Below, in pieces: positions 7,352 to 15,817 of a DNA stretch of 35,302 nt. How positions within the stretch are numbered: the first letter of the stretch is position 1; every line of letters starts with the position of its first letter. Made by a program: the position numbers and the translations under genes. The stretch comes from Nitrospinaceae bacterium (GTDB lineage: Bacteria; Nitrospinota; Nitrospinia; Nitrospinales; VA-1). The notes beneath the pieces were generated by a model. It saw only the letters and a program-made list of their open reading frames with translations, searched no databases and had not been told where the DNA came from. The DNA lies in NCBI GenBank assembly GCA_029261475.1, contig JAJDBG010000057.1, positions 1-35,302 of the forward strand, in the 5' to 3' direction.

Positions 7352-8263
7352 TTAGAAAAAACTGCGAGGGACGTGGATAATATCCCCGGGTTGCAGTAAA
7401 ATATTTCTTGTTAAATCACCCTTCACGATAACTTTCTCCAAGTCTACTCGAATCCTTTTTGTGTAAGATTCGCCATTCTCCCGATACATTTTTCTGTAGA
7501 TATGTGTTTCTTCTGGTTTGGCTATGTCAGTCAATCCATCGGCCAATAAGACGGCATCCAGAATTGTCATATTGTCTTTATAAGTAAGCACTTGCGGTGC
7601 TCCCACCTCCCCCATGATATCAATGCGACTGCTGAAATTATCATGAATGAATATAAAGTCATTCGCCTTTAATAAAATATTTTGCGAAAAATCATCCCTT
7701 CTAACCAAAGCATGCATATCGATTTTTATTTTTTTCCCATCCCGCAACAGGTAAGAATTTCTTAAATCTGCGGTATCTTTAAACCCTTCGACCATAGAAA
7801 AAATATGCAAAAGAGTGAGGGGGCGATTCAATTTCAATACACCTGGCACTTTAACTTCTCCGGCGACGTAGACTTTGATGCTGTTGACCTCCCTCACAAC
7901 AATGGCAACATTAGCCGCCTTGATATACTTTTTCAGCTTAAAAGTAATAATTTGTCTGAGCTGATCCAAAGTTTTTCCTCCAGCCTTCACGTCACCAATC
8001 AAAGGAAAAGAAATATTTCCATCAGGCCGAACTGGCATAACCGTTCTAAGCTCTGGATTTTCCCAGACGGCAATTTCAACTATATCTTCAGGACCCAACT
8101 GGAATTCTGCTCCCACAACTGGAGTTGATATATTCGATTTTGACATCAATGGACTCATTACATTTTTTCCACTCGTTATTTTCCCATTGGTGTCTTTAGC
8201 GCCAGCAATAGAAATGGGGAGTAAAAATAAAATGAGAACAAATAAAATAATTTTAGATTTCAT
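7352..8263 (-). CDS. Wza-like polysaccharide export protein (Poly_export plus SLBB domains)
   Basis: 303 residues. Polysaccharide export proteins form the outer-membrane or periplasmic channel for capsule/exopolysaccharide. Residues 4-21 are a signal segment (ends SIAGA); there is no lipobox cysteine, unlike E. coli Wza. The Poly_export domain covers about 52-125 (LGPEDIVEIAVWENPEL, VRPDGNISFPLIGDV), followed by two SLBB domains at about 129-205 and 213-300 (VAGEVKVPG, MGEVGAP, LLQPGDIIHVP). I chose the ATG at 8263 because AGGTGA sits correctly before it; the frame also has an in-frame GTG at 8272 that is part of that site. It is the last gene of the minus-strand polysaccharide cluster, 78 bases after the ligase-like gene. 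Confidence 0.9.
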   Translation of the reverse strand: MKSKIILFVLILFLLPISIAGAKDTNGKITSGKNVMSPLMSKSNISTPVVGAEFQLGPEDIVEIAVWENPELRTVMPVRPDGNISFPLIGDVKAGGKTLDQLRQIITFKLKKYIKAANVAIVVREVNSIKVYVAGEVKVPGVLKLNRPLTLLHIFSMVEGFKDTADLRNSYLLRDGKKIKIDMHALVRRDDFSQNILLKANDFIFIHDNFSSRIDIMGEVGAPQVLTYKDNMTILDAVLLADGLTDIAKPEETHIYRKMYRENGESYTKRIRVDLEKVIVKGDLTRNILLQPGDIIHVPRSFF

Positions 8264-8341
8264 GAGGGTCACCTTGATCCACCCGAAGAGATATTTTAAA
8301 AAAAAGTTTAAACCGAAAATTTCCGAATCATTTTACGAGAG

Positions 8342-10504
8342 CTAGATTTTTTCTCGAATTTTTACAAGCGGTTTTCCCGTAGGTCCTTTAGCTCCGGAAA
8401 ATACTTTATCTGTTAATTCCTGGGGAGAAAAGTAATTCTTCATAGCCTCGCTAATTTCCTTTTCCCTCGCTGTATTTAATTTGTATATTTTCAGCAATAA
8501 TCGAGTCACAGATTTTTTTGTAACAGAAAATTCATCGTAATTTTTACGAGTGAACTCTAACCAATGAGCTAATTTTTCAATAATTTTACTGCTAAGGCCC
8601 GGTTGATAATTCAGAGCGGATTCATACGCCTGCATTGACAGTCCCAATAATTCTTCTTTCCGCTCTGGTTCTTTCAGGCTCTTGAATAAATACTCCGTCC
8701 CAAGTAAAAAGTAATATCGCCCTTGCGCAGGGTTCAAAGTGATGGCTTTTTTTATCAATTGCGGACTGTTTTTCACATAGCGTGTTTGAACCATCTCTCC
8801 TGATGTTGTTATTTCGTAGATAGAAGTCAACTCAACCATACAATCAGAATTCAGGGGCTCAATTTTTAGAGCTTCTATTATTTTTTCTGGACTTCGACTT
8901 GTGTCAAAAATCAGGGTTTTATTCTTTTGTGTTGGGCAATAGAACTCAGCAACAAGTCTTTTTTCGATCGCTTGGTAATAAAAAAAACCTGCCATCAAAG
9001 ATGCAAATGCTAAAGGGATGCAAATAATTTTTGGGACCCATAGAGTGTTGATTTCAGACAACACGGTTTCCCCTTCTTCAGTCCATTCATTGTTCAAAGC
9101 CGAATAACCGATCCCCAGAATAACAGAGTACATAAATGCATTTGCTGGAATATGAAAATTAAAATCAACCAGATTATGAAAGCTCATAGCAGCTGTCGCT
9201 CCCATGACCCCTAAACCAATACCGATTGGAAATGAGTCATCCCTTTTGAGCCATAAGCGCACAAAATGGAAAAAATAGGCCACCATCCCACAGACAAATA
9301 TCAATAATCCAATGAAACCTGTTTCAATCGCTAATTCCAACCAATCATTATGAGTGTGCTCCAAAAACTGATCAATGAACTGGGGTTGATATTTGGGGTA
9401 GATATCTGAGAATGTCCCCAGCCCTGTTCCCACCAATGGAAATTCGTCTACAATTGGTATAGAAGTTAAATAAACATTCTTTCTAACGGCTTTATCGGAA
9501 AGCCCGGTTTCAAGTAATATCTCGTATCGGTGGGTGACCCAGTCAATCTTGTCTTTGCCTATTCCCGCACTGTACATGAGCAAAATAGCCACAATAAAAG
9601 CTAGCGAAAAAAGCAATCCACCTAATTTAAGACGCTGAGCAGAAAATGCCAGAAATACACCAAGCCCTACCAAAAACCCCAACATTCCTCCGCGCGATGC
9701 TGTCAAAAATAGGCCGATGAAAAGAATCCCCAAAGAATAAAATACCAGCGACATTTTATTGTATTTTTCAGCACGCATCATAAACCCCGGTAAATCTTTA
9801 TACCAAGGTTGACTCGTACCTCGTTTTTTCCTTGTGCGACTTCTTCCAAAGGAAAACGAATAACCTAGCGCTACCATCAAGGCCATTTCCAAAAAGCCTG
9901 CCATGTGATTGGGGTCGAGGTAAGTACCCGATAATCGAGTCGCAACCATAGGGTATTCCAACCATAAAACACGCGGCGGAGTTGTGAACATTGCGTACAT
10001 CCCATAAACGGCTTCCATCAAACCCACGACAATAATGGAATATAAAATAAGATTTATATGCGCACGACTCCGGATATGATTAACAATATAGAAAAAGACC
10101 CCAAAGTACGCAATCACCTTCAACAACTCGATGCGTGTCTTATGAGGATTCAACGAAATGGGGAAGTTTCGTGCTGGTTCGCCACCACCATATTCAGCAA
10201 TGGCGGTGCTATATATATCCCATGTTTTGGGGGAAAGAATTTGCAGTACACCACTGGGAAGTGGAATCAGTTGAAAAGCAATGAAAGCTCCAAAAAGTAG
10301 CATCCAAAAATATGCGGGATTAGAGACCCATTGAACACCTGACCGATTCCAGAAAATCCCAGCTAACCCTAAAGCCCCAACCAACATCGCTCCAAATTCA
10401 AATAAAGAATATGCCCACACATGAATCGCTCCAAAACTTAAAGGAACGATAAATATGAGCAATACTAAAATGAAACGAGGTAAAACGTTAAAGGCAAAGG
10501 TCAT
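8342..10504 (-). CDS. O-antigen ligase/polymerase-like (Wzy_C) membrane protein with large soluble C-terminus
   Basis: 720 residues. About a dozen hydrophobic helices occupy residues 5-510. The typical Wzy_C/WaaL-like landmarks are present: DPNHMAGFLEM (197-207), TASRGG (268-273), VGTGLGTFSDIYPKY (358-372) and HTHNDWLELAIETGFIG (383-399). These proteins join or polymerise undecaprenyl-linked glycans on the periplasmic face. From about 510 to 720 there is a soluble helical part with repeat-like stretches (INPAQGRYYFLLGTEYLF-like) that look like TPR repeats. An AGGA site lies just before the ATG. The cluster also has a separate Wzy, so this may be the ligase step, or a second polymerase acting in a different length-control route. 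Confidence 0.85.
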   Translation of the reverse strand: MTFAFNVLPRFILVLLIFIVPLSFGAIHVWAYSLFEFGAMLVGALGLAGIFWNRSGVQWVSNPAYFWMLLFGAFIAFQLIPLPSGVLQILSPKTWDIYSTAIAEYGGGEPARNFPISLNPHKTRIELLKVIAYFGVFFYIVNHIRSRAHINLILYSIIVVGLMEAVYGMYAMFTTPPRVLWLEYPMVATRLSGTYLDPNHMAGFLEMALMVALGYSFSFGRSRTRKKRGTSQPWYKDLPGFMMRAEKYNKMSLVFYSLGILFIGLFLTASRGGMLGFLVGLGVFLAFSAQRLKLGGLLFSLAFIVAILLMYSAGIGKDKIDWVTHRYEILLETGLSDKAVRKNVYLTSIPIVDEFPLVGTGLGTFSDIYPKYQPQFIDQFLEHTHNDWLELAIETGFIGLLIFVCGMVAYFFHFVRLWLKRDDSFPIGIGLGVMGATAAMSFHNLVDFNFHIPANAFMYSVILGIGYSALNNEWTEEGETVLSEINTLWVPKIICIPLAFASLMAGFFYYQAIEKRLVAEFYCPTQKNKTLIFDTSRSPEKIIEALKIEPLNSDCMVELTSIYEITTSGEMVQTRYVKNSPQLIKKAITLNPAQGRYYFLLGTEYLFKSLKEPERKEELLGLSMQAYESALNYQPGLSSKIIEKLAHWLEFTRKNYDEFSVTKKSVTRLLLKIYKLNTAREKEISEAMKNYFSPQELTDKVFSGAKGPTGKPLVKIREKI

Positions 10505-10543
10505 GTTTCCTGCATTTTATAAATTCCAAAAATTTGAAAAGCA

Positions 10544-11188
10544 TTAAACGGTGTTCAATTCATAGCCGCTATAAAAGATGAGCTTGAAATATTCCAGAAA
10601 AATTTGTTTCACACCCAAACGCGTTTTCCACCAAGCTTCAATGGGAATATCGGGGTCAACAGCAGGATGCACCATGAGCTGGATATCTTTCCCTCCAGAG
10701 TCAATCAACCTTTGATAAACAGCATGAGATCGCTTTGTATGATATGCCGAAGTAACCAAAATCATAGATTTAAGCCCATGTGTATGCAATCCTTTTATAT
10801 TTTCTATCGCTTCTCCTAGCGTACTTCTCTCTTTAGTTAGTACTTGAGTTAGTATTTTCTTTTCAGGAATTCCCAGTTGAATAGCATATTTTTTCATAAA
10901 GCTATGTGTGTAGACACCGGGGTAAACTTGGACACCGCTAAATAAGATGAAGCGTCCATAGCCCTTTTGCATTAGGTCTACAGCCTCCCGCATCCGATTT
11001 CCAGAAAAAGATCCCGCCAGCACAACGATTGCATCAGCTGGTTGGAGAAAATCCTGTTTGACCAAATTGTTTCCTATAGCTCTTAAAATTCCATCTTGAT
11101 ACAAAAAAAACACTGCGATAAAAAGGATAAAGCCCATTCCTAAAATTTTAAACACATGCCATTTACCGTCCTTCTTTTTTAGCCACAT
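10544..11188 (-). CDS. DUF218 (YdcF/SanA/ElyC-like) membrane-anchored protein
   Basis: 214 residues: one N-terminal membrane helix (13-31), then a DUF218 domain beginning ADAIVVLAGSFSGNRMREAV (51-70), with LFSGV and LVTSAYHTKRSHAVYQRL. Members of this family (ElyC, SanA, YdcF) affect envelope polysaccharide or undecaprenyl-phosphate use; the chemistry is not established. AAAGAG precedes the ATG. It sits between the E1 beta gene and the ligase-like gene in the polysaccharide cluster, consistent with a role in lipid-carrier or glycan handling. Confidence 0.8.
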   Translation of the reverse strand: MWLKKKDGKWHVFKILGMGFILFIAVFFLYQDGILRAIGNNLVKQDFLQPADAIVVLAGSFSGNRMREAVDLMQKGYGRFILFSGVQVYPGVYTHSFMKKYAIQLGIPEKKILTQVLTKERSTLGEAIENIKGLHTHGLKSMILVTSAYHTKRSHAVYQRLIDSGGKDIQLMVHPAVDPDIPIEAWWKTRLGVKQIFLEYFKLIFYSGYELNTV

Positions 11189-11251
11189 CTCTTTTTCAAA
11201 CTTTCAATGATTAGAAAGGGAATTTTTGAATAAAAACCCTGATCGAGTTTT

Positions 11252-12229
11252 TTAATTTTTCCAGTTGCGTATAGCATCAACAATCTTTTCCCGAGTCGGG
11301 TAATAAATATCCTCCAAGACCTTACTGGAAGGAGCGGGTGCATTTGCCAAAGTAATGCGCTTGAACCGGATATTCCTTGAACCTGGCTCCATCTGTTCCG
11401 CAACCGACGCGATCACCTCTCCAGCCATGCCACATGTTTCCCATCCACCATCTACAACACATAGCGAGCCCGTTTTATTAGCCGAAGTTACGACAGGTGA
11501 AACATTGAGAGGATTCAGAATACGTAAATCAACCACTTCGCATTCGACTCCTGCTTCAGACAAATCCTGTGAGGCTTCCAGGCATAATTGAACGGAGTGC
11601 CCAGCTCCAGCAAGTGTCACATCTTTTCCAGATCGAAGTATCTCTGGAACTTGATTGGAAAGCTTTTTTTCTTCAATTTCAGGTAAATCGTCTTCCAGTT
11701 CGTAAAGCCAGCGGTCATCTATATACACAACAGGGTCGTCACAGAGTGTTGCGGAGATCAAAAGATCGCGAGCATCTTTCACTGTGGCGGGCATAACAAC
11801 TCGCAAGCCCGGGATATGTGCAAACCAAGCGTGCAAAGCCTGCGAATGTTGCGCCCCCTGCTCTCCCCCTCGATTGATCACTCCACGAACCGTCACCGCA
11901 GGATGGGACTCTCCACCCAGCATGTGCGACCATTTAGCAGCTTGGTTCACAATTTGATCCATTGCCAAGACCATGAAATCCATCCGAGGATGAACCACAA
12001 TAGGACGATACCCACACAACGACGCACCCACTCCAGCACCTGTGCAAGCCGCTTCTGACACGGGAGTATCCATCACCCGATCTTTTCCAAATTCAACTTC
12101 CAAATCATTCATCGAGTTTCCAACGTACCAAGGACTCCATAAACCCTGCCCCATAACAAAAACATTTGGATACTTTTGCAGAAGATATTGAAACCCAGAT
12201 CTTATTGCCTGAGCGTAGGACATTTTCAT
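11252..12229 (-). CDS. 2-oxoacid dehydrogenase E1 component, beta subunit
   Basis: 325 residues with the transketolase-like pyrimidine-binding fold and the C-terminal domain of E1 beta subunits. Conserved elements: Glu59 in TPVSEAA, which activates the thiamine cofactor; GGEQGAQHSQALHAWFAHI (121-139) with His128; PGLRVVMPAT; and the C-terminal GAGHSVQLCLEAS and VVDGGWETCGMAGEV. The start ATG at 12229 overlaps the alpha subunit stop by one base (TAATG), indicating translational coupling and a heterotetrameric alpha2beta2 enzyme. An in-frame ATG two codons later is also possible. No E2 acyltransferase or E3 is present in the window, and its neighbours are polysaccharide genes, so the acceptor of the decarboxylated group may not be lipoate. 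Confidence 0.88.
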   Translation of the reverse strand: MKMSYAQAIRSGFQYLLQKYPNVFVMGQGLWSPWYVGNSMNDLEVEFGKDRVMDTPVSEAACTGAGVGASLCGYRPIVVHPRMDFMVLAMDQIVNQAAKWSHMLGGESHPAVTVRGVINRGGEQGAQHSQALHAWFAHIPGLRVVMPATVKDARDLLISATLCDDPVVYIDDRWLYELEDDLPEIEEKKLSNQVPEILRSGKDVTLAGAGHSVQLCLEASQDLSEAGVECEVVDLRILNPLNVSPVVTSANKTGSLCVVDGGWETCGMAGEVIASVAEQMEPGSRNIRFKRITLANAPAPSSKVLEDIYYPTREKIVDAIRNWKN

Positions 12230-13284
12230 TACGATAGATCCTTTTCGCTTTTGTAAACTGCAGACAATAGAAAAGACTCCTCTGGAAAAGGAGCGGCTAA
12301 ACTTTCTTCCAACGAATCATTGATTTTCTGTTCGACACTATCTTCAACGGAACAGTAATCACTATTAGTGATCATATTGGCCTGTAGCATACCGTCTTTC
12401 AAACGTCGAATCGGGTCACGTTTTTTCCAAGCCAAAAGGTCTTCTTTTTTTCTCCTCAATCCCACGTCGATATTCTCATCCGGCCCCACATGACCCCGCC
12501 AACGATAAGTCACCGCTTCCAGAAAACCTGGTCCATTTCCACCTCGAATCGACTCGACCAATTCTCTTGTTGCCAGGGCAGTCTTCACCACATCGTTGCC
12601 ATCAACAATTTGTGATGAAATATGATTTGCTTCAGCAAAGCGAGAAATTCTATCGCTAGGTTGTCGTAAATGAATATCCAGGTGACTTGAATAAAAATTA
12701 TTTTCACATACAAATAATACCGGTAGTTTGAAACGCGAGGCAAAGTTGAAGGATTCCTGAACCATCCCTTCTTCAACCGTTCCATCGCCAAAGTAACAAA
12801 CAGCAATATTTCCTTTACCATCCTTTTGACAGGCAAGCCCGGCCCCAACCGCGACAGGAACAGTCCCTCCAACGATAGGTGCTGATCCAACGAAACCCTT
12901 TTCAGGTTGAAAAAGGTGCATCGATCCTCCCATCCCTCCAGAACAACCTGTGGATCGGCCTAATACTTCTGCCAACAAACCGGAAACACTTCCACCCAAT
13001 GCCAGAAAATGGGAATGCGAACGATGTCCTCCGAATATTTTGTCTTCAGCAGTCAAATTATCGGAGACACCTACAGCAACCGCCTCTTGCCCAATGGCAA
13101 GATGACAGGGACAATTTACTTTTTTTTCAAGGATCAAATCCGCTATGCATTCTTCAACCTTCCGAATGACCAGCATCATCTCCAATAGGGAAATCAAGAC
13201 ATCCTTAGGTCTGCCTCCAAGTTCCAATGGTTCTGTAAACTTAGAAGGATCTGCAAGAATCCCTAGTTCCGATGCCTTTACCAT
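12229..13284 (-). CDS. 2-oxoacid dehydrogenase E1 component, alpha subunit
   Basis: 351 residues of the E1 alpha family, which binds thiamine diphosphate and decarboxylates a 2-oxo acid. The cofactor motif is intact: GDG at 166-168 followed by NN at 195-196 (CENNFY). Other family landmarks are HLAIGQEAVAVG (61-72), GGHRSHSHFLALG (85-97), SGGMGGSMHL (115-124) and YRWRGHVGPDEN. A purine-rich stretch with GGAG lies before the ATG. It is one base overlapped with the beta subunit downstream and lies 66 bases after the aldo/keto reductase stop. The substrate cannot be read from sequence; PDH-type, acetoin-type and branched-chain E1 share these motifs. Confidence 0.88.
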   Translation of the reverse strand: MVKASELGILADPSKFTEPLELGGRPKDVLISLLEMMLVIRKVEECIADLILEKKVNCPCHLAIGQEAVAVGVSDNLTAEDKIFGGHRSHSHFLALGGSVSGLLAEVLGRSTGCSGGMGGSMHLFQPEKGFVGSAPIVGGTVPVAVGAGLACQKDGKGNIAVCYFGDGTVEEGMVQESFNFASRFKLPVLFVCENNFYSSHLDIHLRQPSDRISRFAEANHISSQIVDGNDVVKTALATRELVESIRGGNGPGFLEAVTYRWRGHVGPDENIDVGLRRKKEDLLAWKKRDPIRRLKDGMLQANMITNSDYCSVEDSVEQKINDSLEESLAAPFPEESFLLSAVYKSEKDLS

Positions 13285-13324
13285 CCTATGTCTCCATCCC
13301 GTTTAGCCATAACTGTTGCGCCAA

Positions 13325-13336
13325 GAATAATTATTC
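13325..13336. repeat. 12-bp palindrome upstream of the E1 alpha gene
   Basis: GAATAATTATTC is a perfect palindrome in the 66-base gap before the E1 alpha start. It may be a regulator site for an internal promoter or a chance AT-rich palindrome. Confidence 0.2.
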
Positions 13337-13350
13337 AATAAAAAAATTTC

Positions 13351-14310
13351 CTATTCACTCACAAAGCAAGCGCTATAAGCCTTGTCCAGAAACTCAATAT
13401 CCTCTTTGTCTAATCTCCAACCTAATGAGCCTAAATTCTCCTTCGCCTGTTCCAAGGATTTAACACCTGTCAAGACAACGCTCATAGGGGCAAAATCCAG
13501 AATCCATCTCAAAGCCAATTGTGACAGCGTTCTACCAGGATAATTTTTAAGGCATTCTTTTGCCAGAGAGACAAACTCCAAACATTCCTTGAAACGTTTG
13601 CCGTGAAAACTTTTATAAACAGGTCGACTCCTTCTATCGTTCAAATCAAAACAAGTTTTAGAGTCATATTTTCCAGAAAGCATGCCCTGCCCAAGACTTC
13701 CCCAAGCAAAAAAATTCCATTTATTTTTTTCGCTGTTTTTAAAAATAGTGGTCTCATTCTCACGATTGATCAAACTGTATTCATAAGTGAAGGCAACCAT
13801 ACCCGAATAATTTTCGCACTCCGCAATTTCTTTATTGTCTAGATTTGAAACGCCCCAATAGCGAATTTTCCCCTGCTCACGTTTCCGCTCCAACCATGAG
13901 AAAATTTCTTCAAAAGGAGTGACACCATCCCAATAATGCAAAAAATATAAATCAATGTAATCCGTTTGCAGACGCTTTAATGATCCATCGAGGGCTTGAT
14001 CCCCCCAATCAGGCGAATTGTCGTAATAAGTTTTCTTTGCTGAATCTTGTCGAACACCGTATTTCGTTGAGATAACAGCTTTGTCGCGTTGCCCCCTCAA
14101 AATATTTCCTAAACGCCTTTCCGATTCTCCCAAACCATACACGTCTGCCGTATCCAATAAATTAACGCCATGATCGAGTGCGTACAAAATAGCCGTTTCC
14201 ATTTTCTGTCCATCCACATCGCCCCAACCATGCCCTCCCAAAGGGCAACAACCCATGCCCAAGCGTGAGATATTCAAACCATCGTCACCGAGTTTAATCT
14301 TTTCAATCAT
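13351..14310 (-). CDS. Aldo/keto reductase
   Basis: 319 residues. The catalytic tetrad of the NAD(P)H-dependent aldo/keto reductase family is complete: Asp53 and Tyr58 (DTADVYGLGESE), Lys83 (STKYG) and His125 (YFLHYW). The C-terminal part has ALRWILDF and TGVKSLEQAKEN, typical of the cofactor-binding end. The enzyme would reduce a carbonyl, possibly on a nucleotide sugar, given its place in the polysaccharide cluster. The ATG lies inside the last codons of the phosphoglycosyl transferase gene (8-base overlap), so the two are translated together. Residue Cys21-Cys22 is unremarkable. Confidence 0.9.
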   Translation of the reverse strand: MIEKIKLGDDGLNISRLGMGCCPLGGHGWGDVDGQKMETAILYALDHGVNLLDTADVYGLGESERRLGNILRGQRDKAVISTKYGVRQDSAKKTYYDNSPDWGDQALDGSLKRLQTDYIDLYFLHYWDGVTPFEEIFSWLERKREQGKIRYWGVSNLDNKEIAECENYSGMVAFTYEYSLINRENETTIFKNSEKNKWNFFAWGSLGQGMLSGKYDSKTCFDLNDRRSRPVYKSFHGKRFKECLEFVSLAKECLKNYPGRTLSQLALRWILDFAPMSVVLTGVKSLEQAKENLGSLGWRLDKEDIEFLDKAYSACFVSE

Positions 14311-14923
14311 TCGCTGTCTTTTTAGAAGGTTTTACTTTTTTAACTATTCCCCAGAGCGTTAAAAAAATAAGCTTCAAATCTAAAAGAAAGTTTTGTTCAT
14401 TAACATACTTGATTCGCAATTCATTTTTTCTGGCTAAAATTTTTTCTTCAAAAATTCTATCCACATCCACGCGTCCCACCATTTCATCAAGAGCAACAAA
14501 TTCCATAGAACTATAGTCTGTAACACCAGGGCGAACGCTTAAAATTTTTTTCTCTTCCCCTTCAAAAAGATCAGTGTATTGCAAAAGCTCAGGACGAGGC
14601 CCTACTAAACTCATATCTCCCAAAATAATATTTATCAATTGAGGGAATTCATCCAGCTTAAATTTTCTTAGAATGGCACCCATTCGGGTGATTCGTTTAT
14701 CACCCAACGCCGTTGTCCCACCACCCAGATTTTCAGCATCCACAACCATAGTTCTGAATTTAAAAATTTTAAAAGGAATGCCGTATCTACCTGCTCTAAT
14801 GCCTCTATAAAAAACAGGCCCTGGACTATCTATTTTGATTGCAATGCCAGCAAGGACAAAAAAGGGCAGCAATGCAGTCAACCCCAACAACGAAGCAATC
14901 ACATCAAACACACGCTTCAACAT
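14303..14923 (-). CDS. Monotopic sugar-phosphate (undecaprenyl-phosphate) transferase
   Basis: 206 residues of the bacterial sugar transferase family (small PglC/WcaJ-core type). These enzymes start a repeat unit by moving a sugar-1-phosphate from a nucleotide sugar to undecaprenyl phosphate on the inner face of the membrane. Seen: a re-entrant hydrophobic helix at about 8-30, SPGP (33-36), KFRTMVVDAE (55-64), the catalytic Asp91-Glu92 pair (LDEFPQL) and LVGPRPELL (107-114). The length matches the minimal catalytic form without the N-terminal membrane domain of WbaP. It overlaps the aldo/keto reductase by 8 bases and lies 27 bases after the methyltransferase. Confidence 0.93.
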   Translation of the reverse strand: MLKRVFDVIASLLGLTALLPFFVLAGIAIKIDSPGPVFYRGIRAGRYGIPFKIFKFRTMVVDAENLGGGTTALGDKRITRMGAILRKFKLDEFPQLINIILGDMSLVGPRPELLQYTDLFEGEEKKILSVRPGVTDYSSMEFVALDEMVGRVDVDRIFEEKILARKNELRIKYVNEQNFLLDLKLIFLTLWGIVKKVKPSKKTAND

Positions 14924-14950
14924 AAAGCAACTTGCCCTATTTCCAATCCA

Positions 14951-15763
14951 TTAACGTTTGACCAATTGAAACGTTATCTGCCAAGCCAAATGTTTAAATA
15001 AAGGAAGCTTTAGCAAAACCCGATCCATCGCATTAAACAACCTCAATCCTGAAGGAAAAAAGGCTCCGGCAATACTAAAAAAATGCCATCGCCGAACATC
15101 TTGAATATCAAAAAAATTCCCCGCCAACTCCAAATCATCATAAGAGAAAATATGATCTACCTCCCAAGTGGTTCGTATATGCGGTGTCAATTTTCTATAA
15201 AGTTGAATGAGAGGATTGTAGGCCAGAGGCTCCTTGGCTAACACGATACCTCCAGGTTTTAGAATCCTTCTCATTTCAGGAAATGTAGAATCGAGTTCCA
15301 TATGATGTAGCACACCGCTACAATAAATCAGGTCGATACTTTCATCCGGCAATCCTGTTTTTTCACAATCGGCCACTAGAAAACGGCACCTGTCGCCAAC
15401 ACCCTCTTTTTCTGCATACCTTTTAGCATTTTCCAGAGAAACCGGACTCAGGTCTATACCAATAACAAGCCCTGCTTTCTTCTTTGCCGCCAAAACAGTA
15501 TTTTCGCCATTGCCGCAACCGTAATCCAGGATTGCTTTTCCTGGTGCATGTGTGCTCCACCAATTTGCCAGATAATCATCCGACAATTGCGTCGTTCGAT
15601 AAAACTTCTCATTTGAATATTCACCATCTCTATCTGGATCGCGAACAAAATCTTGATGTTCTATTTCCTCACGCTTCCGATCTTCCAGCTTTTCGATCCA
15701 ATCAGCATCGGCTTTTTTATTTAATTCATCTAAAATTGAAATCAACGCTGAATGATCTGTCAC
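14951..15763 (-). CDS. Class I SAM-dependent methyltransferase
   Basis: 270 residues. The SAM-binding motif I is ILDYGCGNGE (78-87), followed by the acidic motif II in GIDLSPVSLENAKRYA and motif IV CSGVLHHM; a post-motif ILKPGGIVLAKEPLAYNP is typical of type 11/12 methyltransferases. I chose GTG at 15763 because AAGG sits 8 bases before it; the frame can be extended to a TTG at 15793 with less support. It probably methylates a sugar or another intermediate of the polysaccharide. It follows the glycosyltransferase by 54 bases. Confidence 0.82.
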   Translation of the reverse strand: MTDHSALISILDELNKKADADWIEKLEDRKREEIEHQDFVRDPDRDGEYSNEKFYRTTQLSDDYLANWWSTHAPGKAILDYGCGNGENTVLAAKKKAGLVIGIDLSPVSLENAKRYAEKEGVGDRCRFLVADCEKTGLPDESIDLIYCSGVLHHMELDSTFPEMRRILKPGGIVLAKEPLAYNPLIQLYRKLTPHIRTTWEVDHIFSYDDLELAGNFFDIQDVRRWHFFSIAGAFFPSGLRLFNAMDRVLLKLPLFKHLAWQITFQLVKR

Positions 15764-15817
15764 TATAATTACCTTATATATTTTAAATACCAATCCGAAT
15801 TGGATTGTAATAATCTG

